From NCBI RefSeq assembly GCF_016894385.1, contig NZ_CP069811.1:1278501-1342500 (forward strand): a stretch of 64,000 nt of DNA, written 5' to 3'. The DNA comes from Cupriavidus oxalaticus (GTDB lineage Bacteria; Pseudomonadota; Gammaproteobacteria; Burkholderiales; Burkholderiaceae). Made by a program: the position numbers and the translations under genes. Below the pieces are notes generated by a model. It did no database searches and was not told the DNA's origin. It saw only the letters and a list, made by a program, of their open reading frames with translations. This document shows, in pieces, positions 18,021 through 25,967 of the stretch (position 1 is the stretch's first letter; the number at the start of each line of letters is the position of its first letter).

Positions 18021-18055
18021 TGGCAAAATGCCTATAATCGAATGGCAAATTGCCA
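18021..18055 (+). promoter_or_regulatory. Double operator around a -10 box, upstream of the Xre/RES genes
   Basis: Two near-identical inverted repeats, TGGCAAAATGCC at 18021-18032 and TGGCAAATTGCCA at 18043-18055, share the core GGCA-N3-TGCC. Their centres are 22 bp apart, about two DNA turns. A perfect TATAAT lies between them at 18033-18038. This geometry fits an autorepressing antitoxin that occludes its own promoter. The binding itself is inferred. Confidence 0.65.
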
Positions 18056-18065
18056 AGGTACACCT

Positions 18066-18521
18066 ATGCAGAAGATAGAGTTCAAGCCCTCGGGTAGCGC
18101 GGCGCCGCGGAACCGCTATCTTGACAGCCTGAGTGACGTTCTCAGCGCAGACATTCGCTCGGGTGCCGATCTTGTCGCGCTCGCCGTGGAGCGGTTGCCC
18201 GCCGACACCATGGAGCGCTTGCTGCATGCAGGCCTGGTGTGGGACGAGATCAGCTTCATTATCCCGCGTCGCACGCTCAGCCACAGGCGTGAGCGGGGCG
18301 AGTCGCTCACTGTGGATGAATCGGACAAGGCCATTCGGCTGGCACGGATTCTCGCGCAAGCGATCTCCACCTTCGGCGAAGCCGATCGGGCGCTGACCTG
18401 GCTGAGAGCGGGCCAGCAACGCTTTGCCGGCAAGTCGCCGCTTGAACTGGCGGGCACGGAACAGGGCGCGCGCCTCGTCGAGGAAGAACTGCTTCAGATC
18501 GACGAAGGGTATTTCGCCTGA
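18066..18521 (+). CDS. Xre/MbcA/ParS-type antitoxin
   Basis: 151 residues. The N-terminal part is a degenerate Xre-like helix-turn-helix (about 30-80, including WDEISFIIPRRTLSHRRERGE). The C-terminal ~55 residues are the toxin-binding domain of this antitoxin family (FGEADRALTWLRAGQQRFAGKSPLELAGTEQGARLVEEEL...IDEGYFA). It should neutralise the RES toxin encoded next and repress the shared promoter. Start chosen at 18066, with AAGG upstream. An in-frame ATG at 18042 would fall inside the second operator. The stop codon overlaps the toxin ATG by one base. Confidence 0.92.
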   Translation: MQKIEFKPSGSAAPRNRYLDSLSDVLSADIRSGADLVALAVERLPADTMERLLHAGLVWDEISFIIPRRTLSHRRERGESLTVDESDKAIRLARILAQAISTFGEADRALTWLRAGQQRFAGKSPLELAGTEQGARLVEEELLQIDEGYFA

Positions 18522-18994
18522 TGTACCTGTGGCGGATCAGCAATTACGCCGACCTGAAGGGGTTGGGCGGACTTCGGGCGGGCGGCCGGTGGCACTTTCC
18601 AGGCCAGCCCGTCGTCTATCTCGCCGAGCATCCCGCGCTGGCATTCCTGGAGATCCTCGTGCATCACGAGGTGGCGAAGATCGAGGACCTGCCGAAGCAA
18701 TACCAGCTGCTCCAGGTAGACGTCCCCGAGTCGGTGGCAGTGGCCGAAATTGCGGCATTGCCCGCAGACTGGAAAACCGACAGCCAGTGGTCCAGAAGCG
18801 CCGGCACGGAATGGCTTGCCGCCCGCACCAGCTTGCTGCTGAAGGTGCCGAGCGTGCTTGTGCCATACGCCTCCAACTACGTCCTCAATCCGGAGCATCC
18901 CGATGCGACCGCCGTCCGGATCATCCTGGCCACGCGCGTCGACCACGATCCCAGGATTCTGTCGCTGCTGACGGAGCCGAAAGCGCAGGCCTAG
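18521..18994 (+). CDS. RES-domain toxin (NAD-degrading type)
   Basis: 157 residues, the typical size of RES toxins. The family's conserved polar residues are visible: Arg23 in GGRWHFPG, Tyr33 in VVYLAE, Glu44 in AFLEILVH, and Ser118/Asn119 in YASNYVLNPEHPDA. Studied members of this family degrade NAD+ in the cytosol, halting growth when the antitoxin is lost. The ATG overlaps the antitoxin stop (TGATG), so translation is coupled and toxin depends on antitoxin synthesis. No defect is visible in the sequence, so the pair looks functional. Confidence 0.93.
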   Translation: MYLWRISNYADLKGLGGLRAGGRWHFPGQPVVYLAEHPALAFLEILVHHEVAKIEDLPKQYQLLQVDVPESVAVAEIAALPADWKTDSQWSRSAGTEWLAARTSLLLKVPSVLVPYASNYVLNPEHPDATAVRIILATRVDHDPRILSLLTEPKAQA

Positions 18995-19038
18995 AAGCCA
19001 CGGCACAAGCAACGCGCTCGTCGGTTTGCGTAAATTTA

Positions 19039-19066
19039 TCCCCGCTGTCCGCTGGATCCGCGGGGA
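19039..19066. terminator. Hairpin between convergent RES toxin and porin genes
   Basis: TCCCCGC at 19039-19045 pairs with GCGGGGA at 19060-19066 around a 14-base loop. It lies between two stop codons that face each other. There is no long T tract, so termination is only suggested. Confidence 0.35.
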
Positions 19067-19081
19067 GCGCCAGGCAGGGAC

Positions 19082-20158
19082 TCAGAACCGGTGGCGGATG
19101 CCCATCACCGCACCCAGCTGATTCTGGCCGGGCTGGACGTTAATGACCGCGGTCGACCCGCTGCCGCTGTTGTAGCCGTTGACGCCCAGGTACGACTGGT
19201 CCTTGTTCAGGGCGTAGGCCACGGACGCGTACAGGTCGGTGCGCTTGCTGAACGTATAGTCGCCCGTGACAACGAACTGCCACGGATCCGACCCGGTGTG
19301 GCGGAAGTCCTGGTAATAGGCCGCACCCATCAGCGAGAAAGCGGGGGTCAACTTGTAGTTCAGGCCAAGCCAGTAGAGGTTCGCACCGGCATTGGCAGCT
19401 TGCGCACCTGGCAGCATGGCGCCGTCGAAAGCCTTGGCCAGGCGATACCCGGCAAAGATCTTGGCCTGGCCAGCCGTGTAGGTGCCGGCGATCGCATAGC
19501 GCCGCAGCGAGGGCGCCTGGTTGGCCGGCGTGCCGACGTGCACATCGTCATAGCCCACGCCCACCGCAACGGGACCGGTGGCGTAGCTCAGGTAGGCGCC
19601 GTAATCGCGTCCGAAGACGTTGCTGCCCGCCACCTCATTGCCATTGTTCTGGAACGAATAAAAGGCTGCGCCGGACAGCGCGCCAAAGGTGCCTGCATAT
19701 TTCACGGTGTTGTCCGCGCGCGCGCCAAACTCCGGCGCGATCCCCAGGATGCCGTAGCGGTCGGACGTCGCGGCGGGATCATAGAAGGCGTTGAAGTCGC
19801 GCAGGGCAGTCTGTTGCCGACCGAACAGAAGTGCGCCATATTTGCTTTCCACCCCGACGTACGCATTACGCCCGAACAGGCGCCCGCCCTGGGCCGAGTT
19901 GCCGGTATCCAGGTCGAAACCGCTTTCCAGCAGGAAGACTGCCTTCAGGCCCGTGCCCAGGTCCTCGGTGCCGCGCAGGCCCCAGCGTGAGCCGGACTGG
20001 TTGCCGGAGCTCAGCCTGAACAGGTTGTCGCCCTCGGGACCGACGTTGTTGTTGTATTCGACGCCGATATCGGCAATGCCAAACAGGGCCACGCTGGATT
20101 GGGCGTGGGCAACGCCGGCGGCTACGGATGCGGCAAGCAGGACGATTGTCTTCTTCAT
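19082..20158 (-). CDS. Outer-membrane porin, Burkholderiales trimeric type
   Basis: 358 residues with signal peptide MKKTIVLLAASVAAGVAHA. The mature start QSSVALFGIADIGVEY, the repeated aromatic beta strands, the FGRNAYVGVES and GLRGTEDLGTGLKAVF motifs, and the terminal phenylalanine (GIRHRF) match 16-strand Gram-negative porins of Burkholderia/Ralstonia type. It forms a general diffusion pore. The ATG at 20158 is preceded by GGAGGA. The frame extends upstream without meaning. Its upstream region carries two direct repeats (20342-20381), so expression may be activator-dependent. Confidence 0.93.
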   Translation of the reverse strand: MKKTIVLLAASVAAGVAHAQSSVALFGIADIGVEYNNNVGPEGDNLFRLSSGNQSGSRWGLRGTEDLGTGLKAVFLLESGFDLDTGNSAQGGRLFGRNAYVGVESKYGALLFGRQQTALRDFNAFYDPAATSDRYGILGIAPEFGARADNTVKYAGTFGALSGAAFYSFQNNGNEVAGSNVFGRDYGAYLSYATGPVAVGVGYDDVHVGTPANQAPSLRRYAIAGTYTAGQAKIFAGYRLAKAFDGAMLPGAQAANAGANLYWLGLNYKLTPAFSLMGAAYYQDFRHTGSDPWQFVVTGDYTFSKRTDLYASVAYALNKDQSYLGVNGYNSGSGSTAVINVQPGQNQLGAVMGIRHRF

Positions 20159-20341
20159 GGCTCCTCCGGTCTTCTGGTTTTCATTCTTGTCGCCCCGCCC
20201 GCCCCGAGGGAAGACGGAACGAAGCAGGCCAGCTAAGGCAAGCATAGGCCATGCCCTCGCATCCGGGCACGTTGCGAGACTTGGCGGTCGAAGAGGGGGA
20301 TGTGTGCCGCCGAACTGGCCGCCGCCACGATTCGGCGAGAG

Positions 20342-20381
20342 GACATTTCTATTTGGCTCAAGTACGACAATTCTATTTGGC
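20342..20381 (-). promoter_or_regulatory. Direct 16-bp repeats upstream of the porin gene
   Basis: GACATTTCTATTTGGC (20342-20357) and GACAATTCTATTTGGC (20366-20381) are identical at 15 of 16 positions and are spaced 24 bp start to start. On the minus strand they lie ~185-225 bp before the porin ATG. Tandem direct repeats of this spacing are typical of activator binding sites such as response regulators. The regulator is unknown, and the other flank (the dehydrogenase gene) ends here. Confidence 0.45.
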
Positions 20382-20441
20382 CGTGACACCGTTCCTGCGC
20401 ATAATAAGGATTATGTTAAATCCTTGGCATTCTTCCCGTGT

Positions 20442-21438
20442 TCAACTGGCGCTGACTTCGTTCGAAAGCGGCTTGCCGCTCTCGAACTCCGTTACGCTGC
20501 GCAAGGTTGTTTCGCAAATGGTCATCACGGCTTCGCGCGTGAGGAACGCCTGGTGCCCGGTGACGATCACGTTAGGGAACGTGATCAGCTGCTGCAGCAC
20601 GGAGTCGTCGACGATGGTGCCGGACAGGTCGCGGAAGAACAGCCCCGCTTCCTGCTCGTACGCGTCGATCGCCAGTCCGCCGAGTTGCCCGCTCCTGAGC
20701 GCCTCGATGACTGCTACCGTGTCGACCAGCCCGCCGCGACTGGTGTTGATCAGCAAGGCGCCTGGTTTGGCGCGAGACAGCGTTTCGGCGTTGATGATGT
20801 GATGAGTCTCGGGCGTGAGCGGGCAATGCAGCGAGATGCAGTCCGCGCTTGCGCCGATCTCTCCCTCGTTCGCGTAGCGGCCCCCAAGGGCCTCAAATTC
20901 CGGGGATGGGTACTTGTCGTAGCCGATCACGTTGCAACCGAACCCGACCATGATCTTCGCAAACACACGGCCGATCTTGCCGGTGCCGATCACGGCCACG
21001 GTCTTGCCGCACAGGTCGAAGCCCATCAGGCCTTCGAGCGAGAAATTGAAATCCCGCGTGCGGTTGTAGGCCCGGTGGATCTTGCGACTGACCGCCATTA
21101 GCAGGGCCACCGCGTGCTCGGCGACCGAGTTGGGCGAGTAGTCAACAACGCGCACTACCTTGATCCCCAGCGCCTGCGCCGCTTTCAGGTCGACGTTGTT
21201 GAACCCGGTGCAGCGCAGCGCGACCAGCTTGGTGCCCCCGCGCCCGAGCGCTTCCAGCACAGTCGCATCGGCCCGGTCGTTGACGAAGATGCACACCGCG
21301 CCGTGGCCGGGCGGCGAGACCCACTGTTTCACTGTCCAGGGGGGTCTCGAAGTATCTGAACTGATGGCCTTCCGCCGCATTCGCGGCATCGAGATGTTGA
21401 CGATCGTAGGACTTTGCGCTGAAGACGGCGATTTCCAT
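20442..21438 (-). pseudogene. D-2-hydroxyacid dehydrogenase (D-lactate dehydrogenase type), frameshifted
   Basis: The full-length product would be about 331 residues. The N-terminus (MEIAVFSAKSYDRQHLDAAN...FRYFETPLDSETVGLAA) is in one frame from the ATG at 21438, behind GGAGAC. The remainder (GHGAVCIFVNDRADATVLEAL... to the stop at 20442) is in another. One extra C in the CCC run at 21309-21311 explains the switch. The body is intact: NAD-binding GTGKIGRVFAKIM, RCTGFNNVD, LLINTSRGGLVDT and the catalytic-type GHQAFLTREA. D-lactate dehydrogenases of this family reduce pyruvate in fermentation. It is either a recent pseudogene or a sequencing error. If the base is an error, the gene is normal. 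Confidence 0.8.
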
Positions 21439-21630
21439 AATGTGTCTCCGCGGTGAAGCGCATGGCGCGCTTCGCCCAGGTTGCGCTGCACTATCCGCTG
21501 GCCAGTGTGGCGGCGAACTGTACGAACAGGATTTTCACGATGGTCATCGACGGGAAGATCATCGAGTTTCGTGTCGGGGGCGACAAGCAGAGTCAATGCG
21601 CTGGAGCAAACACCGTGCCTCAAACTCTCG

Positions 21631-21786
21631 TCAATCGAACAAGCTGGCGGCCCCCTCCGGCGCATTGGCCTGCTCGCCGGCACCCCGCCACTGCCGGATC
21701 TGTTCGGGCTGGATGCCCTTCATGCGGCAGTACTCGGACAGCCCAGCCGTTGCCTGGCACAGGTCTACCCTGCTCTCGCGCCTCAT
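21631..21786 (-). pseudogene. Possible transposase remnant (IS3-type OrfA N-terminus)
   Basis: A 51-codon frame reads GLSEYCRMKGIQPEQIRQWRGAGEQAN, which strongly resembles the helix-turn-helix segment of IS3-family first-frame proteins (pattern YCRxKGxxxEQIxxWRxAxxxAN). It stops soon after and has no partner catalytic frame nearby. I read it as an old insertion-sequence scar between the dehydrogenase gene and the aldehyde dehydrogenase operon. It could be chance similarity, since only about 30 residues support it. Confidence 0.4.
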
Positions 21787-21864
21787 TTGCGCCAGTTGCG
21801 CAAGGACACTGTCGGGACACCGAATCCGTAGAAACCCTGAACGGCCGATTTCTTCTTTCCAATG

Positions 21865-21886
21865 AAACTATATAGGACTATAGTTT
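21865..21886 (+). promoter_or_regulatory. Operator site 1 of the oxidation/sulfatase island
   Basis: Perfect dyad with 8-bp arms AAACTATA (21865-21872) and TATAGTTT (21879-21886), spacer TAGGAC. The 18-bp core ACTATATAGGACTATAGT matches the site before the sulfatase gene at 15 of 18 positions. It lies about 120 bp upstream of the aldehyde dehydrogenase start. The probable ligand protein is the GntR regulator encoded between the two sites. Confidence 0.6.
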
Positions 21887-22004
21887 TTCTAACGAAGACG
21901 TTTCCCATGCTGAACGAGGCTCCAATGAAGACGATACCTACCCAGACGCGACGCTGTGCAACGCCCTCCCGTGGCGCATGCGCTGCCCGGTTGCCGGAGG
22001 CCGC

Positions 22005-23456
22005 ATGAGCGCCGCCGTGTATCCGCAACAGCTCGGGATGCTGATCGACGGTGCATGGCATTTCGCCGGCAGCCGCCAGACCCAGCCGGTCGTGAATCCC
22101 GCGACGGAAGAGATACTGGCCCAGTTGCCGCTGGCGACCGACGCGGACCTGGATGCTGCGCTTGCCGCGGCACAGCGGGCCTTTGGCGCCTGGAGCATGG
22201 TGTCGCCCTGGGAACGCGCCAGGATCATGCTCAAGGCTGCAGACCTGATCGCCGCACGCAAGCCGGACATCGCCCGCATGCTGACGCTGGAGAACGGCAA
22301 GCCATTGACCGATGCTCTGGGCGAACTGGACCGCGTCATCGAAACCATCGTGTGGTGCGCGGAGGAAGGCAAGCGCGTCTATGGCCGCGTGATGGCGCCG
22401 CGCAGCCCCGGTGTGAGCGAACGCACCATCAAGCGCCCGGCCGGCCCGGTGGCGGCCTTCGCGCCGTGGAATTTCCCGGCCTTCCTGGTCACGCGCAAGC
22501 TGGCGGCGGCGCTGGCGGCCGGCTGCCCGGTGGTGGTGAAGCCCGCCGAGGAAACGCCCGCGGCCTGCATCGAAGTGGTTCGCGCCTTTCAGGATGCCGG
22601 CGTGCCGGCAGGCGTGATCGGGCTGGTCTTCGGCGTTCCGGCCCACGTGTCGCGGCGATTGATCGAATCACCGGTGATCCGCAAGGTTTCCTTCACGGGC
22701 TCCGTGCCGGTGGGCAAGCTGCTCTGCGGGATGGCAGGCGAGCAACTGAAGGCGGTGACCATGGAGCTGGGCGGCCATTCGCCGGTGCTGGTGTTCGACG
22801 ATGTCGACGTCCAGCGCGTGGTGAAAGCCTGCGTCAGCTTCAAGTTCCGCAATGCCGGACAGGTCTGCCTGTCACCCAACCGCTTTTTCGTGCACGAGCG
22901 CATTTATGACCAGTTTGTCGCTGAGTTTGTGCGCGCCGCACAGGAGATCCGGGTCGGAGACGGCCTGGATCCCTCCACGCAAATGGGGCCGCTCAACAAT
23001 GCGCGCCGCCTGGCCGCGGCGGAAGCCTTCGTTGCCGATGCGCACAGCCGCGACGCACGCGTGCTGACCGGCGGCCACCGCATAGGCAAGCGCGGCTACT
23101 TCTACGCGCCGACGGTACTGGCGCAGTTGGAACCCCAGGCTTCCATCCTGCATGAGGAGCCCTTCTGCCCGGTGGTGCCGGTGATGCCTTTTGCCACCCT
23201 GGACGAGGCCGTTGCGCAAGCCAACAACGTCGATTTCGGCCTTGCCGCCTACGCGTTCACAGGCTCGATCCGCACCGCCTCCCACCTGACCGAGGCCTTC
23301 GAGGCAGGCTGGATCGGCATCAACGGCTTCACCCCCTCGCTGGCCGACGCGCCGATCGGCGGCCTCAAGCAGAGCGGGGTCGGTTACGAAGGCGGCCCCG
23401 AAGGACTGGACGCCTACCTGCACACCAAGTACGTCAGCCAGGCTTGCCCACTGTAA
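22005..23456 (+). CDS. NAD(P)-dependent aldehyde dehydrogenase
   Basis: 483 residues, a complete ALDH of the succinate-semialdehyde/aromatic aldehyde group. The conserved APWNFP (Asn156), KPAEETP, FTGSVPVGK, TMELGGHSP (general base Glu254) and NAGQVCLSPNR (nucleophile Cys288) are present. It oxidises an aldehyde to the acid in the cytosol. The ATG at 22005 follows GGAGG; upstream codons in the frame have no site. It heads an operon with Rieske oxygenase, reductase and GMC oxidoreductase genes, so it probably takes the aldehyde made by the GMC enzyme. The exact substrate is unknown. Confidence 0.93.
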   Translation: MSAAVYPQQLGMLIDGAWHFAGSRQTQPVVNPATEEILAQLPLATDADLDAALAAAQRAFGAWSMVSPWERARIMLKAADLIAARKPDIARMLTLENGKPLTDALGELDRVIETIVWCAEEGKRVYGRVMAPRSPGVSERTIKRPAGPVAAFAPWNFPAFLVTRKLAAALAAGCPVVVKPAEETPAACIEVVRAFQDAGVPAGVIGLVFGVPAHVSRRLIESPVIRKVSFTGSVPVGKLLCGMAGEQLKAVTMELGGHSPVLVFDDVDVQRVVKACVSFKFRNAGQVCLSPNRFFVHERIYDQFVAEFVRAAQEIRVGDGLDPSTQMGPLNNARRLAAAEAFVADAHSRDARVLTGGHRIGKRGYFYAPTVLAQLEPQASILHEEPFCPVVPVMPFATLDEAVAQANNVDFGLAAYAFTGSIRTASHLTEAFEAGWIGINGFTPSLADAPIGGLKQSGVGYEGGPEGLDAYLHTKYVSQACPL

Positions 23457-23501
23457 GCGCGGCCTGCTCCCCACATCGACATCCCAGAAAGGAGACAAAG
23501 A

Positions 23502-24929
23502 ATGAACCAGTCCACGCAAGAACACGTCCTCAAGCACATGCCCTTTGGTGGCTACTACAAGCGCGACGTGCCGGGACCGGATGCCGAACTCACGCACACC
23601 GGGCCGGGCACGACCATGGGCGAATACATGCGCCGCTTCTGGCAGCCCGTATGCCTGTCCGAGCAGCTGACCGACCTGCCCAAGGCCATCCGCATCCTGG
23701 GCGAAGACCTGGTCGCGTTCCGCGACAAGCGCGGGCGCGTCGGCGTGCTGCACCGCCACTGCAGCCACCGCGGCGCATCGCTTGAGTACGGCATCATCAC
23801 GGAAGACGGCATCCGCTGCTGCTATCACGGATGGCACTACGGGCTCGACGGCACCTTGCTGGAAACCCCTTGCGAACCCGCCGAAAGCCGCCTGAAGGAG
23901 ACCGTGTGCCAGGGCGCGTATCCGGCCTTCGAGCGCGACGGCCTGGTCTTCGCCTACATGGGCGTGCCCGACGCCAGGCCTGAGTTTCCGGTCTTCGACG
24001 CCTATACGCTGCCCAAAGGCACGCGGCTGGTGCCATTCTCGAACGTCTATCCGTGCAACTGGCTGCAGGTGTTCGAGAACATCATGGACCATATGCACAC
24101 CGCGGTGCTGCATAACCATATGACAGTCGAAGGCGTCGATGCCGAGACCTCCGCCGGCGTCTCGCTGGAAGGGTTCGGCGACATGCCGGTGATGCAGTGG
24201 GAGGCCACGCGCGGCGGCAACGGCATGATCTTCATTGCCGCGCGCCGCCTGCCAGAAGACAAGATCTGGGTACGCATCACCGAGATGCTGTTCCCGAACT
24301 GCCTGCAGATCGGCTCGCTGGTCCCGACTGCCGCACGCGAGCGCCACTCCACCACGGCCATGACGCGTTGGCAGGTGCCCGTCGATGACACCAACATGAT
24401 CATTTTTGGCTGGCGCCACTTCAATGATGAGGTCGACCCCGACCACCTCGGCAACGAAGCGGACTGCGGTGTCGACAAGATCGACTTCCTGGTCGGGCAG
24501 ACCGGCAACCGCACCTATGAAGAAGGCCAGCGCGCGCCGGGCGACTGGGAAGCGCTGGTGAGCCAGCGCCCGATCGCCGTCCATGCGGTGGAGAACCCGG
24601 GACGCTCCGACATCGGCGTCTACATGTGCCGCAAGCTGCTGCGCGAAGGCGCACGCGGCCAGTTGCAGGCGGATACGACGCGCTCCGCAGCCATCGCTGC
24701 GGGCGACACGCTGGCCATGTACGCGCAGGATTCCGTGCTGTGCATTCCCAAGGCCGCCGACGACCGCGCGCTGATGGCCAAGGTCGGCAAACAGGTCCTG
24801 GCGATCCTGAAGGAAGCCGATGCCCTGCCCGGCCGCGAGCGCGACGCGCATGTGCGCCGGCGCCTGGACGACATCGACGGCGGGCTGGAGGGCGGTGCCA
24901 CCGCCCTGCTGACCGGCACCGATGCATGA
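23502..24929 (+). CDS. Rieske oxygenase alpha subunit, phthalate/vanillate oxygenase type
   Basis: 475 residues. The Rieske [2Fe-2S] ligands are Cys87-x-His89 (HCSHRG) and Cys106-x2-His109 (CCYHGWHY). The mononuclear iron motif is D196-x2-H199-x4-H204 (DHMHTAVLHNH). The N-terminal GPGTTMGEYMRRFWQPV and the overall layout match single-component (homomeric) alpha oxygenases such as phthalate 4,5-dioxygenase, vanillate demethylase or toluenesulfonate methyl-monooxygenase. It hydroxylates or demethylates an aromatic substrate using electrons from the reductase encoded next. Good AAAGGAGAC ribosome-binding site. Substrate not deducible from sequence. Confidence 0.93.
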   Translation: MNQSTQEHVLKHMPFGGYYKRDVPGPDAELTHTGPGTTMGEYMRRFWQPVCLSEQLTDLPKAIRILGEDLVAFRDKRGRVGVLHRHCSHRGASLEYGIITEDGIRCCYHGWHYGLDGTLLETPCEPAESRLKETVCQGAYPAFERDGLVFAYMGVPDARPEFPVFDAYTLPKGTRLVPFSNVYPCNWLQVFENIMDHMHTAVLHNHMTVEGVDAETSAGVSLEGFGDMPVMQWEATRGGNGMIFIAARRLPEDKIWVRITEMLFPNCLQIGSLVPTAARERHSTTAMTRWQVPVDDTNMIIFGWRHFNDEVDPDHLGNEADCGVDKIDFLVGQTGNRTYEEGQRAPGDWEALVSQRPIAVHAVENPGRSDIGVYMCRKLLREGARGQLQADTTRSAAIAAGDTLAMYAQDSVLCIPKAADDRALMAKVGKQVLAILKEADALPGRERDAHVRRRLDDIDGGLEGGATALLTGTDA

Positions 24930-24963
24930 GCGGCGACAGGCGCCGCGGCAACCGGGAACCATC

Positions 24964-25923
24964 ATGCTAGAACTCCGCATCCGATCCATCACCAACGAGG
25001 CCGTCGGCATCAATGCCTACGAACTCGTTGATCCGGCCGGCGCCGAGCTGCCGGCCTTCACGGCCGGCGCCCATATCGACGTGCATATCCCGGGCGGATT
25101 CGTCCGCCAGTATTCACTGAGCAATGATCCGGCGGAGCGCAAGCGCTACGTCGTCGGCGTGCTCAATGTCGGCGATGGGCGTGGCGGGTCAAAGGCGTTG
25201 CATGCTTCGTTGCGCGCGGGTGACCTGGTCCGGGTCTCTGCGCCGCGCAACCACTTCCCGCTGGAGCCCAGCGCCAGGCGCCACCTGCTGCTGGCCGGCG
25301 GCATCGGCATCACGCCGATGATGGCGATGGTCGCGCACCTGCGCGCGGCTGGCGCGGAGTTCAGGCTGCACTACTGCACCCGCACGCCTGAGCGCACCGC
25401 GTTCCGCGAGCAGCTGGCGCCGCTGGTGCAAGCCGGCAAGGCCGTCCACCACTATGACCATGGCGATCCCGCGCAAGGCCTGTCGCTGGCTGACCTGCTG
25501 CGCCATCCGGAGGTCGGCACGCACTTGTACTACTGCGGCCCGCCGGGCTGGATGGCGGCCGTGGCCAAGGCAACGGCGCACTGGCCGCAGGGCACCGTGC
25601 ATTGCGAGTATTTCGCGGCGCCGCCGGCGGCCTGGCCGCGTGCCGGGAACCCCGTCAGCGACGGCGCCTTCGAGGTGCGCATCGCCAGCACTGGCCAGAC
25701 GCTGGCGGTGCCTGCCGACAAGTCCATTGCACAGGCCTTGCGCGAGGCGGGCATCCCCTGCGAAACCTCTTGCGAGGCCGGTGTCTGCGGCACCTGCCGC
25801 ACGCGCTATCTGGAAGGCACGCCCGAGCACTGCGACTTCATTCTCAGCGACGAAGAGCGTAGCCAATACCTGACAGTATGCTGCTCGCGCTCGAGTTCCG
25901 AGCTGCTGGTGCTGGACCTCTAG
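24964..25923 (+). CDS. Oxygenase reductase, FMN/NAD/[2Fe-2S] (phthalate dioxygenase reductase type)
   Basis: 319 residues in three domains: flavin-binding barrel (RQYSLSN at ~48-54), NAD-binding domain (LLLAGGIGITPMMAM at ~110-124, YYCGPPGWM) and a C-terminal plant-type ferredoxin with Cys270-x4-Cys275-x2-Cys278 and a final Cys near 306. This order is diagnostic for class IA reductases such as PDR, VanB and TsaB. It shuttles electrons from NADH to the Rieske oxygenase. I start at the ATG at 24964; an ATG at 24922 overlaps the oxygenase stop and adds a 14-residue charged tail. Confidence 0.92.
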   Translation: MLELRIRSITNEAVGINAYELVDPAGAELPAFTAGAHIDVHIPGGFVRQYSLSNDPAERKRYVVGVLNVGDGRGGSKALHASLRAGDLVRVSAPRNHFPLEPSARRHLLLAGGIGITPMMAMVAHLRAAGAEFRLHYCTRTPERTAFREQLAPLVQAGKAVHHYDHGDPAQGLSLADLLRHPEVGTHLYYCGPPGWMAAVAKATAHWPQGTVHCEYFAAPPAAWPRAGNPVSDGAFEVRIASTGQTLAVPADKSIAQALREAGIPCETSCEAGVCGTCRTRYLEGTPEHCDFILSDEERSQYLTVCCSRSSSELLVLDL

Positions 25924-25967
25924 CCGGCTGCAGGCACGGCAGACCATCAAGACAAAAGGAGACAGGC

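Noticed and set aside
21453..21875. Plus-strand frame of 140 codons between the dehydrogenase and aldehyde dehydrogenase genes
   Set aside because: No ribosome-binding site and no family. The minus strand here has better evidence for a transposase scar.
22872..25013. Minus-strand open frame of 713 codons opposite the Rieske and aldehyde dehydrogenase genes
   Set aside because: No motif, and the plus-strand genes carry complete catalytic motifs and ribosome-binding sites.
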